DNA of 7,966 nt from Ignavibacteriales bacterium (GTDB lineage Bacteria; Bacteroidota; Ignavibacteria; UBA10030). Below are positions 7,136-7,966 of the stretch, piece after piece. The stretch is from assembly GCA_016218005.1 (NCBI GenBank), contig JACRFF010000002.1:1-7966 (forward strand). Direction: 5' to 3'. Numbering within the stretch: the first letter of the stretch is position 1; every line of letters starts with the position of its first letter. The notes beneath the pieces are model-generated. The model ran no database searches. It was not told the DNA's origin and was given only the letters and a program-made list of their open reading frames with translations. The position numbers and the translations under genes were made by a program.

Positions 7136-7352
7136 GTAATTCACTGCACCGTTTTTGTTTCATCGTAAGTTGTTTTAGCTGTCGGTCGCCCAGGTGAGTA
7201 CGGTTTTTGAAAGTGTTTCTGTAAAAGCCGCTGTAGCCGAGGAAGAGTGCCACGCTAAACAATGAAGGTGCTTCAAAAGCTTGACGTTGCACCTTTTGCG
7301 TTTAGAGACAAAGAGCCGGTGCCATGTTCAACCCATTAAGGGAAGTCTCCTT
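7136..7352 (+). promoter_or_regulatory. Long structured 5' leader of the cold-shock mRNA
   Basis: About 217 nt between the predicted start of transcription and the csp start codon, with no convincing gene. Three foldable parts are seen. Hairpin 1: 7201-7208 pairs with 7223-7230 (one G-U pair), containing an inner GAAA-GTG-TTTC stem-loop. Hairpin 2: CTAAAC (7255-7260) with GTTTAG (7300-7305), then a 4x4 internal loop, then AAGGTGC (7265-7271) with GCACCTT (7289-7295), loop 17 nt. Small hairpin 3: AAGGG (7338-7342) with TCCTT (7348-7352), which covers the ribosome site. Long folded leaders that act as temperature-sensing switches are known for enterobacterial cspA; the same role here is inferred. 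No known riboswitch class was recognised. Confidence 0.5.
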
Positions 7353-7553
7353 ATGGAACAGGGTACAGTCAAGTGGTTCAACAACGCCAAGGGGTACGGA
7401 TTCATCAAACGCGCCACAGGCGAAGACGTATTTGTCCACTACAAGTCGATCGCTGGCGACGGCTACAAGACGCTCAACGAGGGCGACAAAGTGGAGTTTG
7501 AAGTTGAGCAAGGACCCAAGGGCCTCCAGGCAGTGAAGGTCAGCAAAGCATAA
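7353..7553 (+). CDS. Cold-shock domain protein (CspA family)
   Basis: A 66-residue single cold-shock domain, the usual length for the family. RNA-binding motif RNP1 appears as KGYGFI (13-18) and RNP2 as VFVHY (26-30), with aromatic residues Trp8, Phe9, Tyr15, Phe17, Phe27, His29 and Tyr30 in the expected places. It binds single-stranded RNA and DNA and prevents or melts mRNA structure; whether it is cold-induced or constitutive cannot be told from the protein. The ATG at 7353 is preferred over the upstream in-frame ATG at 7281 because the family begins MEQGTVKWF and a GGGAAG ribosome site (7340-7345) lies 7 nt upstream. It has its own promoter and long leader and is closed by a strong terminator, so it is monocistronic. 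Confidence 0.97.
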   Translation: MEQGTVKWFNNAKGYGFIKRATGEDVFVHYKSIAGDGYKTLNEGDKVEFEVEQGPKGLQAVKVSKA

Positions 7554-7570
7554 GTACAACTTTGCATTAC

Positions 7571-7601
7571 AAAAAACCCGCGACGTTTGCGCGGGTTTTT
7601 T
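7571..7601. terminator. Bidirectional Rho-independent terminator
   Basis: CCCGCG (7577-7582) pairs with CGCGGG (7590-7595) around a 7-nt loop, with six A before and six T after, extending the stem to 12 bp. The flanking A and T tracts let it work in both directions: for csp on the plus strand and for the convergent B12-binding gene on the minus strand. Confidence 0.93.
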
Positions 7602-7625
7602 CTTGTACACCAAATCGACGGAAGG

Positions 7626-7966
7626 CTAAGCCATCACTCGATGAGTCGAACTCCATTCCCGAATGTATTTTACGATATCGTATGTCGAAGCCCCCGGCGT
7701 AAACAATTCTCCAACGCCCCGCCTCTTCAGTTCGTCAATATCCGACTGCGGAATAATTCCGCCGCCGAACAGAAGCACGTCATCAATTCCCTGTTCCTTC
7801 ATCAGTTGCAGAACTTTGGGGAAAATTGTCATGTGGGCTCCGCTGAGCAAACTGATCCCAATGGCGTCCACGTCTTCTTGGAGCGCAGCTTGAACAATCA
7901 TCTCCGGAGTTTTTCTTAGTCCCGTGTAGATTACTTCCATGCCGGCATCTCTCAGTGCGGCCGCCA
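7626..7966 (-). CDS. Cobalamin-binding subunit/domain of methylmalonyl-CoA mutase type, C-terminal part
   Basis: The frame is open to the right edge, giving 113 residues before the stop at 7626-7628. It matches the B12-binding domain of acyl-CoA mutases: [20 protein letters not shown], then [32 protein letters not shown] and [11 protein letters not shown]. The S-x-L (SLL) and GG (FGGG) signatures of the base-off/His-on cobalamin fold are present; the DxHxxG motif with the cobalt-binding histidine would lie just beyond the window. The stand-alone subunit is usually about 130-140 residues, so either this is a small separate subunit missing about 20-25 residues or the tail of a full-length mutase; the window cannot decide. 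The enzyme interconverts methylmalonyl-CoA and succinyl-CoA in propionate metabolism; a related mutase substrate is possible. An internal ATG at 7940 is not the start, because homology continues upstream of it. Confidence 0.92.
   Translation of the reverse strand, partial: AAALRDAGMEVIYTGLRKTPEMIVQAALQEDVDAIGISLLSGAHMTIFPKVLQLMKEQGIDDVLLFGGGIIPQSDIDELKRRGVGELFTPGASTYDIVKYIREWSSTHRVMA

Noticed and set aside
7044..7292. Minus-strand 82-residue frame across the csp promoter and leader
   Set aside because: No recognisable domain, it overlaps a strong promoter and foldable leader on the other strand, and no ribosome site is seen.

Overview
The window is bacterial chromosome with a nearly complete functional layout of two operons, a tRNA gene, a cold-shock gene and one gene cut by each edge. 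No mobile element, CRISPR array or rRNA is visible. Base composition is close to balanced. The two best promoters look like ordinary sigma-70 promoters (TTGCAT, 17 nt, TATACT or TATAAT), not the -33/-7 type of classical Bacteroidetes. The gene set (bacterial B-family polymerase relative, long NfeD with slipin, RR/HEAT/GT2 cassette, separate B12-binding mutase subunit) suggests an uncultured member of the Chlorobiota/Ignavibacteria side of the FCB group. That placement is inferred from gene content and remembered family resemblance, not from a search.

Left part, minus strand (1-2462): a three-gene operon read leftwards. A single-domain CheY-like response regulator is followed by a membrane-anchored HEAT-repeat protein and then a membrane-bound family 2 glycosyltransferase cut by the left edge. 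The last two are in the same frame with no spacer: the TGA of one is followed directly by the ATG of the other. The set looks like a regulator, a scaffold and a catalytic subunit for a cell-surface polysaccharide.

Middle part, plus strand (2527-7082): an extended -10 promoter drives tRNA-Ser(GGA). Only 33 nt later, with no terminator seen, comes a long-form NfeD membrane serine protease (Ser/Lys dyad visible). A slipin (SPFH/stomatin family) follows 17 nt after it, and 2 nt after that a 769-residue protein. This last protein can be followed along nearly its whole length as a B-family DNA polymerase of the bacterial Pol II type. However, Exo I, Exo II, Pol A, Pol B and Pol C have each lost their catalytic residues, and Exo III is not recognisable. 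The frame is intact, so this is most likely a maintained, catalytically dead polymerase homologue, and it is the most interesting object in the window.

Right part (7083-7966): a sigma-70-like promoter, a leader of about 217 nt with several hairpins, and a 66-residue cold-shock protein. A bidirectional terminator separates it from a convergent gene for the cobalamin-binding subunit of methylmalonyl-CoA mutase or a related mutase, cut by the right edge.
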